Shown piece after piece: positions 32,839 to 46,661 of a stretch of 64,000 nt of DNA. The notes under the pieces are model-generated. The model was not told where the DNA came from, searched no databases, and was given only the letters and a program-made list of their open reading frames with translations. Source of the stretch: Tigriopus japonicus (lineage: Eukaryota; Arthropoda; Copepoda; Harpacticoida; Harpacticidae). The position numbers and the translations under genes are program-made. Location: NCBI GenBank assembly GCA_010645155.1, contig JAAGOF010000042.1:147122-211121 (forward strand), read 5' to 3'. How positions within the stretch are numbered: the stretch's first letter is position 1; each line of letters starts with the position of its first letter.

Positions 32839-34326
32839 TGGCAACGTGACAAATATACTCGGCTTTGATCTTTTTATTGTATTTATTGGCTATCTTTATC
32901 TTGAATCATCTTCTTTGACTTCAGCCACAAGTTGAAAGGTTCTTGGATAGTTTCAAGGTCAAAATCTATGAACCATATATCCTATGAGGTTTACAATAAA
33001 TGCAAAATTATGCAAGCTTCACTTCTAGTTAAGGAGTACATTGTTGAAACGGAGATGATCGAAACCCAGATGGAATGTCACCTAATTAGTTCATAAATAA
33101 AAATCAAGAATACAAATTTTCTCACCCAAAATCAAAAGATGTCTGTATGAAAGAAGCTTTTGCACTGCATATGATTTCATTTTTTTCGATTCAAATGCCA
33201 TTTTTTTAATTCTTGCTGATTTTTATTTTTGCGTTTTTGGCACTTTTACTCGAAATTTCGTGCATTTTTGGTGTATTTGTGAAAATTTGGAAAAAAAAAC
33301 TTCAGTTTCTGCCCTTGACGTTCCCCATGGATTAACACAACATACTTTTCACATTGTTACACTGTTGGCAACGTAAATCAAATATCAAGGATTTGTTTAT
33401 GAATCATGGGAACAAAATATTGTTTTAGTTTTGTCTCTACCCAAATACATTTATGGTGTAAGGAGGTCGTGCAGCCTATATGGAGTTGGTTCTTGCTCCA
33501 TATGAACTACTGGTATGAGAGCAAAATGTTTGCATGCATTACACTAAAATGCTTCAGTAAAAGAGAAAAAGAATTGAAAGCTATCTGTTCAAGATGCAGA
33601 CCCCAAACGCAAAATGGTGCCAGCGTAGCATCAAAATGTTATTGGTATCATAATCAGTGTTTTTTTTTTAATGAAAAATGTATGTGCTCCCAACCGGTCA
33701 TTTTTCCTGCTGCCACTTTTTACTTGAGCAAAAAGTTTTTTTTTACAAGTATGCCAGCATTTTTTCACGTTGTTTGATATTCATTTAAAACAGCAACGGT
33801 GGATGTTCTTGCTATGTTGTGTTCCTCATTGGTCCAAATTTTTGCAAGATTTTTAAATGTTAAACATTTTAAAGCTGCCCAAGGTTGAAGTGTTTTGCAA
33901 GTCTTTGTTTCACAACAGTGCTGTTTTTAGAAAAAGTATCTCTACAAAAATACCACTTTGATATAGTCTAAATATGTCCACTTTTGGCATTGTTGCATTT
34001 TCTTCAGGCATTTTTCGTGGATTTTTTGAGGCCTTTCGGGATTTTTTTTATTTGCATTTTTGGTGCACGCCTAGTGATCAGCCGTCGTTGGCTTTCTTCC
34101 CTCTCTCTCTCTCTTGCGCCCTCTGTGTATGGTTTGTTGTGTTGTAGGCATCACCTAGCTGGTTCGCTTGATCGGCCGCTTGACTACTTGATTGGTTTGC
34201 ATCCGAAAATCATTCAAAATCACGTCATTCCCCTGAGCTGAAAAGATAGAAGAGGCCGTGTTCCACTAGATTGGCTTAAGCGCCTTCCTCGTTGACCAGA
34301 TCGGACGAACATTCATTCATTCATTC
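32839..34326. other. Spacer and 5' flank of the DPF gene
   Basis: AT-rich sequence with T-runs and no recognisable gene. The open frame 33406-33777 is Cys- and Phe-rich without a family. A 39-bp word (33387-33425, starting AAGGATTTGTTTATGAATC) recurs at 37557-37595 inside a DPF intron. A CT-run lies near 34100. Four ATTC repeats directly precede the DPF start codon. Confidence 0.4.
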
Positions 34327-37300
34327 ATGGTGCTGGAAATCGAGGTGGACGCCAAGCGCGTCAAGCGCCTCGAAAAGTAAGGAACCCATCGGAACCGGCG
34401 GAACACGAGAACTCGTAGCATCGCTCATCCGATCACGTTCATTACTCGATGGTTTTTTGCAGATTCATGAACGACCCCGCGTACAAGGACTACTTGGAGC
34501 AGGCCACGGCCTTCAACCGCAAGCTCAACGAAGAGCGCAAGATGCGCATCCCCTACATCGACGGACAAACGGGCGTGGCACAACGACACTACGACAACCA
34601 GCGACACGCCCGCGAGCGCATGCCGCCTACGCACGCCCGCATTCCCGGCCAAGTCTTGGCGTACCCGCAGAAACAGTGGCGCAAGCGATCCTATCAGTAT
34701 CTCAAGTTCTTCCTGGCGCCCAGGCGCGGTCTAGTCGGCGGGGCGCTGGGCGCCTTAGTCGGGGGCGCGGGGAGTGGGCCGGGCGGTTTAGGGGGCAGTG
34801 GTGAAGGGGTGGGGCTAGCCGCTGGCGGATTGGGCGTACCGGGTGGCGGGGGACCGGGTTTCGATCCCGATTCGGAGATGCATACCATCAGCCAGATCGA
34901 GAATCCCACGCTTAACGAAGAGTCCAATCACTCGATCAGCAAATCCATCATCAGTGCCGGCGATGACAATGCCAAACCGGTGAGTTTAGGAGCATCCCTC
35001 CAAGCCAAGCTGGGATTCCATGGAGAGGCTGTCTCGGGGATTAAAATAACGGTCTCCCGGCTTTTATTCATTTCATGGTCTCAGAGTCGTCGTTTACATC
35101 CTGTTTTTGGCATCGGGACATGAGTGACTTCAATGGGATCGATTTAAAGTTTTAAGCCAGCTTAAAAAAATCTTAGGATAAGAGCTGCGGTCGGCCACTT
35201 TTGGCTGCGGTTGACTATTGAGGCTGATGATCCGAAATGAAAGACTCGTTCGGATTGGACTATATTTCCTGTCGGAATGTACTCTCCTTGAGATTGAAAC
35301 TTTGAACGTTTGTTTGGGTTGGCAACCCAGTGTTTGTTCACTCCCATCGTCATGAACTAGTTGGAACTCGAATCCATGAAGATGTTATTCGGCCGAATGA
35401 TTCGTGCCAATTGTCCCCCAGACGGAACACAAATGGTCTATACGACGAAAATTGCGGGATGACGTTTCCCTTTCTCTTCTGACGTTCATGTTCAAATATC
35501 GTACTCTATAAGGGAAAGTCATATTTATCCTAATCGCTATTTTTGCGACAGTATAGGAACAAATCTCTTGATAAAGTAGGAAAGGAAAAACTGAATTCAG
35601 GGTTAATCTTACCATGATATTTGATCTCCATACGGCAACGAATCAGATCTGTCGCGACGGGCTAAATCTTGTTCAAAATAGAGGTTATCAAAAATGACAA
35701 TGCCATCATATGGCGTATAAAAAGTCCTTTAAGCGCAACTAGGGACGTAGAAAATATGTGCAGCCTTTCCGCATTAATCTTCCAAATTTCGCTTCTGTCG
35801 TGTCCAGTACGAATTCAGAAGTTCGGAAACAGGTCAAACTTTTGTGTGAGGGTGAAATTCGGGGAGCTGTTTTAGAAAACTCTTTAAAGGACCGTATAGT
35901 ATGTACTCCAAACTGTTTGAAAAGGATCAGATCCTCCGGAAACTGGAAAAACACATGAAACAGCGGGAAGAAAAAAAGAGCCGCTCCAAAATTCGAGAAT
36001 TTCGAACGCAAGTTTGACCTCTCGTGTCATTAAAACTTAAATCCCGGGTAGAACAGATTCTTTGGGATCACGTCCCTTCTCTGAGTACTGTACGGCACGG
36101 CCTCTCCAGGATCTCAATCCTTTGATGTTCCTAGTGAAACATCTTTGGACCTGCTCGACCTTTTGCCTTTTAAATTGAAAACGGGTCGAACAGCATTATT
36201 GCTCCTTCTTCCTCAACAAAGGGAAACCAATCGGCTCTTCTTTCGTTAGTTAACGAATGGATGGATGCATTTCCGTGCGTTTCGCTTTTGCTGAGTCATA
36301 CAAACTCTGACAATCCTCCTGACCTCTGTAATTCGCGGGGATCACTGAATCATCACATCATTTATCCGAGGTGGTTGACCGACCCGGAGACAATTTGGAA
36401 CCTGCGCAGCAACAGGCTGTCTGTCCATGTTGTGATCGAGAGTTGGATCATGGGAACGTTTTGGTCAGGACGATCGCCAAGCACGCATCCATCCCATGAA
36501 TGATAATGCATCATCCAATCGTCATCTTCCATTTTCCCTCTCGATGATTCAGGGAATACGAATAATGAGACACCACTAAAAAGTCGGTGGGCAGGATTGG
36601 CATGAATCTCAAGGGGGCGTGTGCGTCGTAGATGGGGGGGGGGGATTGATTTCGCTCGATTTTCTGGAATTTCAAAAACGTTCTCACCCAGTCTTCGTCG
36701 TCTTCATCTTCTTCGTTGTTGTCAATGTTGTTCGGGGGAAAGATGTGTATTCAGGGGGTTTGACGACAACAAATTTTGTCAAGTTTGCCGCCGGGCGATT
36801 GAATTATGAGAACCATCTCTGTCTCTCTCTCTCACACGCGACATTTTTAAGAAAATCAGCGGAATGAAAGATTGATGATTGTATTGTCTTTCCCCATGAA
36901 TTCCATTCATACAAGTAATGAATGATTTTCTTCCAATAACTCTCGCTTTTCCTACGTTGAGGCTCCACGGAAACCAAAATCAAGTCTAGTACATGTGATG
37001 ACGGGTATAATGCGTTTCTCATTGCTCTGGAGTACGAACAAACCGGGTTTGTTACGCGCGTACTTCAAGTGATTTCGGATGATGCCGTTTTCAAGGGAAT
37101 TTGAATGACAACAAGTCATGGGATGGTTCACTCCCAAGATCGAAATAGATTGCCTTCCAAGTAAAAACATTGAACTTGCTCATCTCATTATTCTCTTGGA
37201 ACGCCACGTTTGAAGAGAATGCGATTGAACTCTACCCATCTTTGTTTCCCGTTTTCAGGAATGGTATTACGAGGATGATTTCGAAGGTGAAGGTCCTGAG

Positions 37301-40300
37301 GACTTCAACTCTGACTCTGACTTTGAATACGAAGACTACGGAAGCAAGAAGAAGAAAGGCAAGGGCAAGGCCAAAGGCAAGAGTGCTTCATCGTCTTCGT
37401 CTTCCATGGGAAATTCAGGGGTGAGTGTCCAACGGGTTGGATTTTTCAGGGAAAAACTACCAACCTAGTGTCCTGCCACTTCATTGATTTTGATTTGCCA
37501 AGCTTTTGGGGACAGGACTGGTCTGATGAGCAAATAAGGAAGAACTTGGTTTGTGGAAGGATTTGTTTATGAATCATGGGAACAAAACATTGTTTCTCTA
37601 TGGGGGAAACTGGTTGTTTAGAAAACACAGTGTCTTTGGTCCTTTTGATTGATTGTCCGGCCAACAAAAGCCCTCAATAATTGACATCCAAGAGGGTTGG
37701 TTACGTTTAAATCTCGTTAGTGGCTCCAAAAGACCAAATGTTCTGATCAAAAACTCCCCAAGACTTCCTCCTCAGGGATCAATGGAAACCCCTTTTTCAA
37801 AGACTTTGGCAATTTGATTTGACCTTTCCCCTTTCTATTGTAGCATTGTTTTCTTAAGCTCTTCCAAGTTCGACGCTTCTCAGAAAAGAAGCCTTAATTG
37901 GATCCGCATATTTGGTCAGGAAATGACAAAACAATGGTTGTAAAAGTCTCGAGATTTGTTGGCTTTAAGGGGGTGTCATCAGGTGTGCTGAACTTTTGTC
38001 AATGTCACGGGCATACCATGTTTATAATGCGTGTTTCTTCTTCACTTTCTCATCGGCAAAGCAACGTGGCTTTGAATGTCAATTCCTCATCCGGTCACGA
38101 CGGATGACAAGTTCCACACCGATATACATATTGTTTTCAGTCACACGTTGCTGTTTAAAGCAAGAAAGGTCAAGCTGAACTCACTTTGTCAAGTTCCTCA
38201 GGTCTTATCGGAGCCAACCATCCTCAAGAAGTTGTGGTTGAAAACTTGGGAATCAGTAAGAGCTTTCACGCCTTTCAAAGCCTAGAGAGAAAAAGCTCGA
38301 AAGGTCAGACGACCACGATGATGAGAAAAGGTTCACGGGCATTTTGTCTTGACCTTTGGCGCTGGTTTGGGGAGGCCAACCCACATTCATGCCAAGAAAG
38401 TGACTAAATTTAGATACTCAGTCTTTGGGAACTTGAAAAATGGATGGAGCTGTTCAGAAAAAACGAGGAGGGAGAGCGAATGAGTGAGCTATTCAGCACG
38501 TAGAATCTGGCCAACTTCACCCACGCAATGAACACGTTCACGGATCTAAATTTTTTCGAGTGAAAGGGAACAAAGGTCTCAAATGAGTCCCTGATTATGT
38601 AATGATGGTCGGTTTGGAATTTGAATGGAATGGCTGTTTATTTACGAAAAGGTTTGTAGGGTTGGTTTGAATTTACTTGTCTGTTTTGTGTCAACTCTGA
38701 GAAATTGACAATAAAAACTCTGAGAATTTAACAATAATTCCAACTCGGCTTAAAAATGTCAGAATGGCATTGCGACAAATTATCTTTGTCATTAAGGCAG
38801 CAGAAATCTGGCGGGTTATAAAAATGGATTTAAGTATTTGAGATTGGGAAGAAATTTGACCTGTCGGCATTAAGCACAAAAAAGAAGTGGACTCCTCATT
38901 TGGTGGAGGGAATCATAGTGCTTACTTTTCCAATTGCACTTACATGACTTGTTATTCCTGCAACAGTACGCTCCAAGCATCTCAGTTACATCCTGAGTGC
39001 TCCATTGTTGTGATCTAAAAGGTAAAACCCAAACGGCACCAATGATTCCCTCATAGAATCTGAAAGGGCTCTCCACGAAAGCAAGTCATTTTATGGGTAA
39101 CTTTGGGATCCTGGAGCAAAATATCATTGCTATTTGTCACCATCTTACCATCTTGCCCGTTTCCCTCAATAAAAGTCAAACAATCAATGAAATTCTTTCA
39201 TTGTACAGGTCAAATAGTGTTTTAAGATTGACCACTAAAAATCGTCTGCTTGGACAAAATAGTCAAAAGTAAGGTGTCGATTTTGAAAGGAAAATGCATC
39301 TGAGATTTTGGGGTAAAGCGCCAAATACAAAAATGGAAGCGGCTAAAAGGGAACAAAAATGGTTTTTTTCTCTAGACCAACCCTGTTTGAATGAGGCTAA
39401 ACGAGAACAAAGTCATTTAAAAGGATCACTTAGTACCAAATTGTGTGATGATAGCACTTGTTTTTAAGTCGCTAATTCCATTCGCTCGGTGGGAACTTGT
39501 TACGAAACGAAACATTCTTCCTCGGCCTTCCCAATGGCTTCATAGTAGGAAAGCCAAGTGATATTAGTTCGAAGGTCTCAGAAATAGTCTTGCACGCTTC
39601 AAAACTGACGGATTAGTTCTTCTTTCCCTCTCGATGAATGGGAAAATGACTCTCGTTTGGTTCTCAAGCTCTTCCTACAGTAATTTTCTTGCTCAATTCC
39701 AGAGTTTGTTTAGAATAGTTTGCTGTCATCTGTCTTGAGGATTTTTACGGATCCCATTTCGTCCTTCCTTTCTGTGTTAGCTCACATTGCCCCTGTACTT
39801 TTTTTCATTAAAAAACAATGATGATAGGGTGTCAAAGTGTCAGCAGGATTTTGGGTTCGTTTTGTTTTCACTTTTTTTGGCGAAAACATATTAGAGCTAG
39901 TACTACAGCTTCGTGGAGCAGTTCATTGACGATAGTTATTGCGTGGTTGCTTTCTAACTTTAGAACCAATGACATTTTCCAGCCAGTTGTAGTACGTATG
40001 TTGGAGATAACTCTTAATCACTCGACGCATCGAGTCTTTCCACTTATCCATTATGTAACGGCCTTTTATGAAGAATGTTCGTACGTAGACCTACTTTTGT
40101 GCACCGGATAGTCCAGGCTAAACCATGGACATTCATTCATTTTTGATTCAATCATACCCCTCGTACGTTTTCAAAGAGGCCTTTTCCATTGAAGCCTTCT
40201 CTTCGATTAAAATGATTTTTTCCTCCCAACGAGATCTTGTCTCACGAGGATGGTTAGAGGTCCTTGATAAAGAAGATTATAGATTGATCGAGATCCCTTC

Positions 40301-43300
40301 CTACTGACTCTGAATACTAAAAGGCGCTCGAACGTGTGTCGGATCTCGTGCTTGACTTCATACTTACTACTTTCTCCTCCCCGTTTATTTATTTCTTAGG
40401 CATCGAAAGGTGGGACCCCCTCCAAACGCCGGACCCACGCCGATAACATCCCCGATTCGGAGAAACCATTCTCGTGTGAACGTGAGTAGAACCATCCATT
40501 GTACCACTGCTATTTCTACTTACTGCTACTGCCATTTTGGGTTTTGATACTCACCCTCGCCACCAAACCCACCACCACTACTACTACTACTACTACTTTT
40601 ATCATGTTTACTTCATCTTCTTCTTGGACTCACGCACACAGTCACACTTTTAGAATGGACGCACGTGTGAAAATCACGTGGGTCCTCATATGTGTGTGTG
40701 TGTGTTTGTGTGGTGTGGATCTTCTAGTTGTCGATCAAATCAAAATTCACCCGGGTGCCTGACTCTCTGACTTTCAGCCTTTTTGAGCATATTTCTGCAG
40801 CGGTTTTATTTTCTTGCTGTGTTCTTTCTACATTCCACCACTCTCGCACAAACGTATCAGAGCTTGGATTTTTGACACCCATCTGCCTCTTGTTGATCAA
40901 CAACATCAAACAAACAAACACTTGACTTTATGATCGCTCATCTTTTGAATGTTCCGATTTCCATGATATTGGTTTGCTTCTCCCTTGCCTTTGTTTTTTT
41001 CCGTTTCCTCTTCCATTTCGGCCTCTGGCCTCCTTGGTTTGAACTGTTTTGTTTCGTGATGCCTTCACCTCAAAAAATGGATGGGATTTGGGGTGGCAAT
41101 ATTTGTTTTCGTGGAACCGATTTTTGGGCAAGAATGGCGGCGACACATCTGACGCAGATCCTCCTCCGACTCACTAAAATCCTGTTTGAGATGGCAATTT
41201 CAAACGTTCTCTGGGCATTTGTTGTCTCCAACGCCAAATTAATTGCTTCTTCGGTTTTTAATACCAATGATTCAGTATTCCTTCCCTAATAATTGTACCT
41301 ATTTTTGGCGGGGATACGGAATGATTGGGTACAGAGAGCTCTTCTCAGATCTGCCCGATTTGGACGCCTCAAGTTTGCCCAAGGTTGACATTTTTAACTC
41401 ACTTCTAGGGTTATGTGTGTGTGTTCCGTTTTTCCTTTTTTAATTTCCTTTCGATTGATCACTCACTGCTTTGTTGTCTGTCTCATGATTTTGATTTGTT
41501 TTCCGATTCCCACGAGAGTGAGAGAGGGATAGAAAAGAGAGGAGAGGAGCTGATGGGGTCCAAGATCAAATATGTCACAATCGTGTTTGTCCTCATCGTC
41601 CATTGTTTTTGGCTCACACGTATCCGGTTTTACTTTCAAGTCCTCCCCCCCCCCCCTCTTCGCTAAAACTGAGAAGAAGCATGAATTGTTGAGCAATTCT
41701 AAGAAAAGGGCCTAGAAATAGGCTGATTTATGGGTTGAAAAACTAATTTGAGGAGGCTGCAATTGGAGATTGGATGAGAGTGTGAGAGTGATTGGAGAGA
41801 CAGGCAAACTAACAGACGGGGAGAACAATCGTATTTGGAAGGGTGGTTAAAAGTACCCTTATTCCTTGGCAACAACTTGGCTGATGTTGTTGTGTATGAA
41901 CGTTGTTGTTGTTGTCGTCGTCTGTTTCCACCTCCTGGCCCTTATTTCTTCCCCTTCTTTCCTAGTCTATGATGTGGTGTGATTTCTTTCAGTGTGTGGG
42001 GCTCGCTATAAGACCCGACCTGGTCTGACTTACCATTACAAAAATTCACACAAAGATTTTGATCGAAGCACGCTGAATATTCAGCCCAATAACAACCTCG
42101 GGAGCAGTGGTGGGGCATCGGGCCCAAATGGGGGTGGGGGCAACAGCAACAGCAGCAGCGGCGGCATGCCTTCTCATGCGGCCAACAGCAATCCCAGCCA
42201 CCATCACCACCACCACACTACCAATAGCAACAGCAGCACTGGAAGCAACAGCAACCAACATCTTCCACATGCGCCCGCTCCCGGTTCCCATCCTCCCCCT
42301 CCGTCTCATGGGGGTGGTCCCCATCATCATTTACAACATCAGCAGCAGCAGCAGCACTCTGCCGCCATGATGATGGATGACAATGCCATGCACCATGGGG
42401 ACCAGCCCGGACCCGCGCCCACTTTCACCACCCTGGGAGCGCCGGTCCCGTCCATGTCTGCGGGCAATAGTCTCAGTGGGTTGGGCTCGATGGAGCGGGC
42501 CAGCAATAGCTCGCTCACGCCCCCTTCCACGCCTGGGCACCACGATCAGTCGTCGTTGGATGGATCAGGTTCGGAACCACATCAAACAATCTCACACACA
42601 AAAACAATAAAATCAAAATCAAAGTACTGCTCCTAAGTGAAGACCCAATGGTTCATGAACCGTTTGGTCCTCAATACCCGATCAATGACAATGTATTATT
42701 TTTATTCGTGTTTGGTGCCTTTTTGTCCCTTTATCCTCCTATTTCTACTACCACCATCTTTACTTTTTGTTCTCTACTTCTGCTGGCTTGCCCTTACTGG
42801 TAACTGTCTCTTCCTGGTTGTTCGTCATGAGTAGCTTGTAGTTAGTGATACGCATACTAATGGTCTTCTTCTTGCCTCAACCACTCTGTGTGTCGTCCTT
42901 GGGATGTGAGTATTTCGGGATTTAGATCGTTTGCCAGTCCCTCTACCCCCTCCCTCCCTGCCGAAACGCTTTCCTGTTATTCTGTTAATAACGCCTTTCT
43001 CAGGGTCTGCCCAACCAAATTCCAGCTAACACCCGCCGTCGGCATGATCAAAACCAGCCATTTTGGGAACAATAATCAGGATCAGTCTCAATAACCCAAA
43101 GACCTTTCAATCCTCTCCACCGGCATTTGCTGCTGTTGCTGCCGCCATCTCGCCCCTAGTGTCTTTTTACCCATCAGCCTCCTTGTTCTCCCAGCCCTCC
43201 TGCTCCTCGTCCCACTTGATTCATTCTGCATGCGCTGTTTTAGCCCAACCCAACCAATTTCATTCAATCCGTCCGCCAGAACTTGCAATTAAGGCTCACA

Positions 43301-43930
43301 AGTGCGTTTTTCCCTCTGGCCCTTCGTAGGTCCCAGCCGAGGAGGATCGGCCCGAAAAGCTGCCACGATGGCAGCCGCTGCATTTCGTGAGACCAGCAAC
43401 GACATGTACTCCGGTGGCTCCATGAGCACGGTTCAAACGCCCCCCGACCACATGGCAGCTCATCGGAACAACAAGACCATGAGTGGCAAGGATCGGGCCC
43501 CGTCCCTTGGCTATTGTGACTTTTGTCTGGGCGATGCCACCGAGAACAAGAAGACCACGCAACCGGAAGAGCTCGTCTCTTGCGCCGAGTGTGGAAGATC
43601 AGGTACGACAAAATGGGAATTTCTAGGCTTGGGATTTGGAACACGCGGACCTAATAACCTTGGATTGCGTGCTCTTATTTCTTGTCAGGTCACCCGACTT
43701 GCCTCCAATTCTCACCCAACATGTTGGTGTCCGTGAAGGAATACCCTTGGCAATGCATCGAGTGCAAATGTTGCACCCTGTGTGGAACCTCAGAGAACGA
43801 TGATCAGCTTCTGTTCTGCGACGATTGCGATCGTGGTTACCATATGTACTGTCTCATTCCACCCATCAAGGAACCTCCCGAGGGCTCTTGGTCGTGCAAA
43901 CTCTGTTTGGAGCGTTTCCACCGGAAGTAA
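34327..43930 (+). CDS. DPF: DPF family (requiem / BAF45) double PHD finger protein
   Basis: DPF proteins are BAF (SWI/SNF) chromatin-remodelling subunits whose tandem PHD fingers read acylated histone H3 tails in the nucleus. The seven exons are 34327-34376, 34463-34979, 37259-37420, 40400-40481, 41993-42568, 43330-43602 and 43689-43930, giving 633 residues with all phases agreeing. The N-terminal requiem domain contains [10 protein letters not shown] and a YPQKQWRKR motif. An acidic/Lys region ([19 protein letters not shown]) comes next. The Kruppel-type finger [20 protein letters not shown] is split by an intron. The first PHD finger starts [15 protein letters not shown] and the second contains [20 protein letters not shown] and [12 protein letters not shown]. 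It is longer than human DPF2 (391) because of a Gly-rich insert in exon 2 and a His/Asn/Gln-rich insert in exon 5. The exon 5 donor (CAG/GTTCGG) is weak, but its phase is right. Confidence 0.95.
42103..42365 (+). repeat. Low-complexity His/Asn/Gln/Ser coding repeat
   Basis: Within DPF exon 5, tracts of AAC/AGC, CAC/CAT and CAG codons encode short Asn-Ser, His and Gln runs between the C2H2 finger and the PHD fingers. This is likely to vary in length between individuals. Confidence 0.8.
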
Positions 43931-44008
43931 CCCGAGTGACGCTCGGAAAAAGCGAGTCCTCACTGTATGTACATTATTCTCCTTGAAGACGTGACCCGCT
44001 TGTTTGTC

Positions 44009-44014
44009 AATAAA
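44009..44014 (+). terminator. Polyadenylation signal AATAAA (DPF)
   Basis: The hexamer lies about 80 bp after the DPF stop codon. Confidence 0.65.
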
Positions 44015-44719
44015 GTGTTCCCAACGTTGAGCCAGTCATTTGAACAGATTTCGTCATGGTTTATTAGTCAACGAGGCGGGTTGTATTAGTATGTTTGATT
44101 GCAGGTGTAATTCAGTATGTGGACCACGTCCATAAAAAAGTAGAATTAGGCGGGTGCACATTCATTTAATGAATACTGTTGCTTCATGTCTGATGAAGAT
44201 GAAGAGGAGGTCGGAATAAGTCCAAACTTGTTCAAAGTACTGACGAAAACTGACTTGTGGGCCAACAAAAGTGAGAAACAAAGGACAGGACACTCGACCC
44301 GGTCAATGAGTGAATGAGTGAGTCAGTGGTGACACGCTGAGAACGCGTTAAAATTTGAACATGAGGGTGGTGGCAATTCAATTCTCCCATAGAAAATCGG
44401 CAACAATTTTAATATCAATGAACCTTGTTGATATGCTAAAGCGGACTTCATACAATAATGATTTTGATTGGAATCCAAAGGAGGCGAGCAGAATGTAAAA
44501 CAAATGAATGGTCATGTCGGAAACAAATACTTTCAATACTGCTAGTCAGTTAATCCCGGCGTCTCCCTGGTCGTTCCTGAGAACATCTTTGGTTTCTTCT
44601 GTTATGTCGTCGTTGATTTCGCCTACTGTGTCGTTCAAGTCGATGGAAGTGAGAGTAATCGGGGGAGCAATGGATACCACAATTGTGAGTTTGATTTCAA
44701 TCCAGAGACCTCCTCAGCT
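44015..44719. other. Convergent 3' spacer
   Basis: Contains the 3' flanks of DPF and of the minus-strand secreted-protein gene. I see no other feature. Confidence 0.4.
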
Positions 44720-45629
44720 TCATCCGCCGAATCGACTTCTGAAGTCGTATAATCTCTTGCACCAACTGAAGGCGGACTCAATGTTCCGACAACAATCATG
44801 GTGTCCTCCCGGGTTGTTCGTCATTTCCGAACAGGTCTGACAAATGGCTTCGGATTTGCCCTACAAGAAAAAGAACAACCAATGCTAACCTATTGCTGGC
44901 GAACCATGATGTTTCAAGCCTTTGTTTACCGTCTCGTCCTTGATGCACAAATTCGGGGCTTGTCGAGCCTGACGGTGAAGCTTTCGTCTGAGATGCTCCT
45001 CCAGATCCAATAACGCTTGCCTTTCCTCCTCATCTTCCTCATCGTTCTCGTTGTGATCTGAATCGATATGAGATTCCATTGGGACTGGCCCCATTGTAGT
45101 TTGGGCCGAATGGAACAAAAGCCTAAAAAATCGAAAAAAATATTCATTAAGACTATATTTGTGGACACACTAAGAGGCCTTTTTACCTTGACAAATCAGG
45201 TTGCTGTGTTGATGTGGTTGGTGCCATTGGCGGTAGTGTTGTTGTTGGAGGAGGATGGGGAGGTTTAGGAATCTCTGTGTTGGCGGGGATGGCCAGGTTC
45301 ACCCAAATTCCAGAACGACCCAAACTGGTCAACTTTTGGGCTTGAGATGAGCCATATTGATGGTGTCTTTGTTGTTGGTGATTATGATGTTTGTGGTGAT
45401 GTATTTTGTAGGACGACTCGGGGACAGATCTCAGGTACTGGGGCACAACCCGTGCTTGAACCGAACTGATGAGCATTGTGGAGACCATGAGGACGACGAC
45501 GATAGCTCCACTCACACGGGAGAGGTTCCTCGAGAGGGACACTCCCTTGGGAGGTCTCGCCCACGAGGTCACCGACGACAACAAAGAGGAGAGGACAAAA
45601 GTCGACGAAATGGACGTGTTGGTAGGCAT
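44720..45629 (-). CDS. Secreted Cys-containing prepropeptide-like protein, unrecognised
   Basis: I do not recognise this gene. Three exons, 45629-45187, 45122-44930 and 44860-44720, join cleanly (the first split codon is AG/G, the second junction is phase 0) into 258 residues. ATG 45629 sits directly after an acceptor-like TTTCTCCTTCAG, so a 5' leader intron or trans-splice site is possible; an in-frame ATG at 45839 is an alternative. A hydrophobic segment at residues 40-58 ends VQA/R, like a signal peptide or anchor. His/Gln-rich and Pro/Thr-rich linkers follow. An acidic helix is followed by a basic helix (EEHLRRKLHRQARQAP). The last 46 residues hold all the patterned cysteines, C-x2-C-x12-CC-x9-C, and end in SRFGG. 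A secreted or processed peptide precursor is an inference. Confidence 0.72.
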
Positions 45630-46661
45630 CTGAAGGAGAAACACGAGCGCACAATGAGTCTGATGTGGGATCAAATCAAAACTGAATTCACAGTCAAGGT
45701 TTCCCGCTCTAGGTTGATTGATTAAGTGAGCGAGCGAGTGAGCGAGTGAGTCCTGATGAAACAAGGTCGTCGTCAATTCACCCAAAGTCCGTTTGGCCGG
45801 CGTCCCTGACTGAACGGCAAATTTCGGGGGATTGTGCATGACGTCCGTTTAGCGGAACTTGGAGTTTAGTCAGTCACCACGTGATTGAATATGTCAGTCC
45901 CCCTCGAGCAATAAGTACGTTCTCGATCTCATGCATTCGTCTTAAATAAATAGCAGACTCTCCAGAACAACTACCGCTATGGACGTATGGACATATGGAC
46001 GTGCACTAGAGTAGTAGATGGATCGCGTGCTGAATGAACAACTAGTATCTAAGAGCGCTCGAAGAATGCTTAAGTAATCCTACTCATTCATACGTTCCGA
46101 AACATGTGTTCCTTATCGCCACTAAGAACTTTGGCTCCCAGGGGGTCTGAACTGAGGTGATTGCACCATTTTTCCCGCTAGAAAGCTCTTTCGGTCTCCT
46201 CGAAAGTGAGTCATGAATGATTTGGAACCGGCATTTGTACCTACTTTTCGTGACCTGAGCGGTTTTGTAGAATGATTCCAACACTCTGGGTGTTTATTGT
46301 CTCGTGCACTGAGTCATGCTAGAGAAGCTTCTGTAAGTCATGCGATTGACCCTCGAGAAAAGCATGAAGTATATCTACTCTTGGAACTTGTTTCCAGGGA
46401 CACAGTTCAAAGATGAGCTGAACTTTGCACAATGACCCGACCCGCACTAGTTGTGAAACATTCGGGATTTTTTCGTTTTCATCCATGACCTTGTTCGAGC
46501 TCAATGAAGTGATCGACGATTATTATATCATGGGTCTCATGTACAAATCCGCTGTGATTGATTTGCAATTCCCGGAAAATCTCCAATCTCATGAGGATCA
46601 CAGTGACCATGAGAGGAATATTAAATGGCCACATCGATGACATTACAATGTCACAAATGGC
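45630..46661. other. Spacer left of the assembly gap
   Basis: Probable promoter side of the secreted-protein gene. Short GAGCGAGT repeats occur near 45730. No other gene was recognised. Confidence 0.4.

Noticed and set aside
33406..33777. 124-codon frame upstream of DPF
   Set aside because: Composition is Cys/Phe-rich as expected from T-rich DNA; no domain and no homologue recalled.
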